From positions 806,001 through 870,000 of the forward strand of contig NZ_LOKW01000001.1 of NCBI RefSeq assembly GCF_002211305.1: a stretch of 64,000 bases of DNA, given 5' to 3'. This DNA comes from Rhizobium sp. R634. Its GTDB lineage: Bacteria; Pseudomonadota; Alphaproteobacteria; Rhizobiales; Rhizobiaceae. Positions 63,133 to 64,000 of this stretch are shown here, in pieces. The first letter of the stretch is position 1, and each line of letters opens with the position of its first letter. The notes beneath the pieces were generated by a model. The model did not search any database. It was not told where the DNA came from and saw only the letters and a list, made by a program, of their open reading frames with translations. A program made the position numbers and the translations under genes.

Positions 63133-63954
63133 TCAGGCCTGCATCAAGGCGTTGTTTTCGAAACCGCGCACCGCTTCGGCCGTTGCCGTGCGGCAAAGAT
63201 CGTCCGCTGCCGGGACTGCAGCCTTGTAGCGCGTGATGACAACAGGTTTCGGCTGGTAGTTCGGATCCGGATCGAGGGGATGCGGGCAATTGGAAAAGCC
63301 GACCAGCATGTCCATCTCGGCACGCAGTTCGACATAATCGCCGCTGTTGGAACGCTTGCCCTGCCAGCCGAAGCCGCCGGCCGCGGCAAGGCGCACGGGC
63401 GCGAAGAGATTGAGGATGCCGGGAATATCGCGACGGGTAAGACCGAGCTTGCCGGCGACGAGGATCAGGTTGTCGCGGGTATTGCGCGTCTTTTCGCCCG
63501 GATATTTCGCCGCGTTCGAGGCAGCGGTCGAGCCGCCCATCAGACAGTCATGAGCGCCGGAACTGTCCTCGATCATCGAGAACATGACGCGGCCCATGTC
63601 GGAGAAGATCACGCGCCCCTTGCCGAGCGCCGTCGTCCACTGGACCTTGGCGGTATCGACGAGATTGATCCGTTCGCTGGTATCAGCGGCGCTCCAGGCG
63701 ACGAGCGCCACGGTGGAACTGCCCTCCGCCTGATCAACGCGGATCGCTTCGCCGCGCGAGACTTTCGTCGACCAGTACCAGCCACCGGGGACGGTTTCCT
63801 GGTGGATGACGGCGGCGGTGTCGATCGCCGGCGCCGGCAAGGGGCTGGGGCCGGGCAGCGCCTTGGGGGCGAATTCCAGCCCCTTCTTCTGATGCTCCTC
63901 ATATCGTGCGCGGTTGGCGGCGATTTCTTCGGGTGAGCGTCCCACATGCATCAT
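63133..63954 (-). CDS. DUF1989 protein UAAP1, probable carboxyguanidine deiminase subunit
   Basis: A 273-residue DUF1989 protein, the larger partner ('urea amidolyase-associated protein 1'). Features are VPGGWYWSTKVSRGEAIRVD, MIEDSSGAHDCLMGGSTAAS (the metal-site Cys/His region) and GFSNCPHPLDPDPNYQP near the C-terminus. The ATG at 63954 follows AGGAGAG; another Met follows directly. It is the first gene of the UAAP1-UAAP2-carboxylase-atzF operon visible here. Only 46 bases upstream are in the window, so its promoter or riboswitch lies outside or at the edge. Confidence 0.88.
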   Translation of the reverse strand: MMHVGRSPEEIAANRARYEEHQKKGLEFAPKALPGPSPLPAPAIDTAAVIHQETVPGGWYWSTKVSRGEAIRVDQAEGSSTVALVAWSAADTSERINLVDTAKVQWTTALGKGRVIFSDMGRVMFSMIEDSSGAHDCLMGGSTAASNAAKYPGEKTRNTRDNLILVAGKLGLTRRDIPGILNLFAPVRLAAAGGFGWQGKRSNSGDYVELRAEMDMLVGFSNCPHPLDPDPNYQPKPVVITRYKAAVPAADDLCRTATAEAVRGFENNALMQA

Positions 63955-64000
63955 TGCAACTCTCCTGACGGTGCCAGGTCGTCCCGGCTGTGCCCCAGGG

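Noticed and set aside
63955..64000. Possible guanidine-I (ykkC) riboswitch before UAAP1
   Set aside because: Only 46 bases are visible; a GGGGCACAGCCGGGA segment is present but the conserved guanidine-I core sequences are not. The next upstream sequence would decide.

Overview
The window reads as a large secondary replicon (plasmid or chromid) of a fast-growing Rhizobium of the R. leguminosarum/R. etli complex. The evidence is a complete repA-repB-repC cassette with its antisense RNA, alpha-proteobacterial codon use, many short palindromic intergenic repeats, and the neighbourhood katG/oxyR - panB/panC - repABC. I recall that neighbourhood from R. etli p42f and R. leguminosarum pRL12, so plasmid-borne pantothenate synthesis is expected here. 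The match to those plasmids is from memory, not from a search.

Layout. 0-5 kb: small metabolic genes (CoA ligase start, thioesterase, MDR reductase, HxlR and LysR regulators, an SDR without its catalytic Tyr, an FMN-binding protein). 5-9.5 kb: a signalling block with two histidine kinases, a NarL-type regulator and a lone receiver. 9.7-13 kb: small secreted proteins, a VapBC toxin-antitoxin pair with a clear operator, and a ribitol-dehydrogenase-like SDR. 12.8-13.8 kb: a gene-free kilobase of palindromic repeats. 13.8-21 kb: katG/oxyR, a TadG-like protein and panCB. 20.9-25.2 kb: a FinO/ProQ-family RNA chaperone and repABC. 25.3-34.4 kb: a carbohydrate ABC importer with two ROK regulators, a TIM-barrel epimerase and a Gfo/Idh/MocA dehydrogenase.

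34.4-39.8 kb is visibly richer in AT and decayed. It holds an amber-interrupted small gene, orphan small proteins, and two truncated, frameshifted genes abutting head to head: a TniQ-type transposition protein and a HEPN-domain protein. It looks like the scar of a lost mobile element.

39.9-64 kb is the most interesting region: about 24 kb of nitrogen-scavenging genes. One arm has a BMP-type ABC importer, biuret hydrolase (catalytic Asp36/Lys142/Cys175 all present), a second isochorismatase-fold hydrolase, a cupin and a formamidase, with a divergent GntR regulator. A middle arm has an NMT1/THI5-type importer, a cytosine-deaminase-like amidohydrolase, an FAD-linked oxidase, a flavodoxin-fold reductase, a creatininase-family hydrolase and a LysR regulator. 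The last arm has a biotin-dependent urea/guanidine carboxylase, its two DUF1989 partners and allophanate hydrolase. Biuret hydrolase and the carboxylase arm both lead to allophanate, which AtzF splits to ammonia and CO2. The DUF1989 pair and one active-site Asp suggest that the carboxylase acts on guanidine rather than urea.
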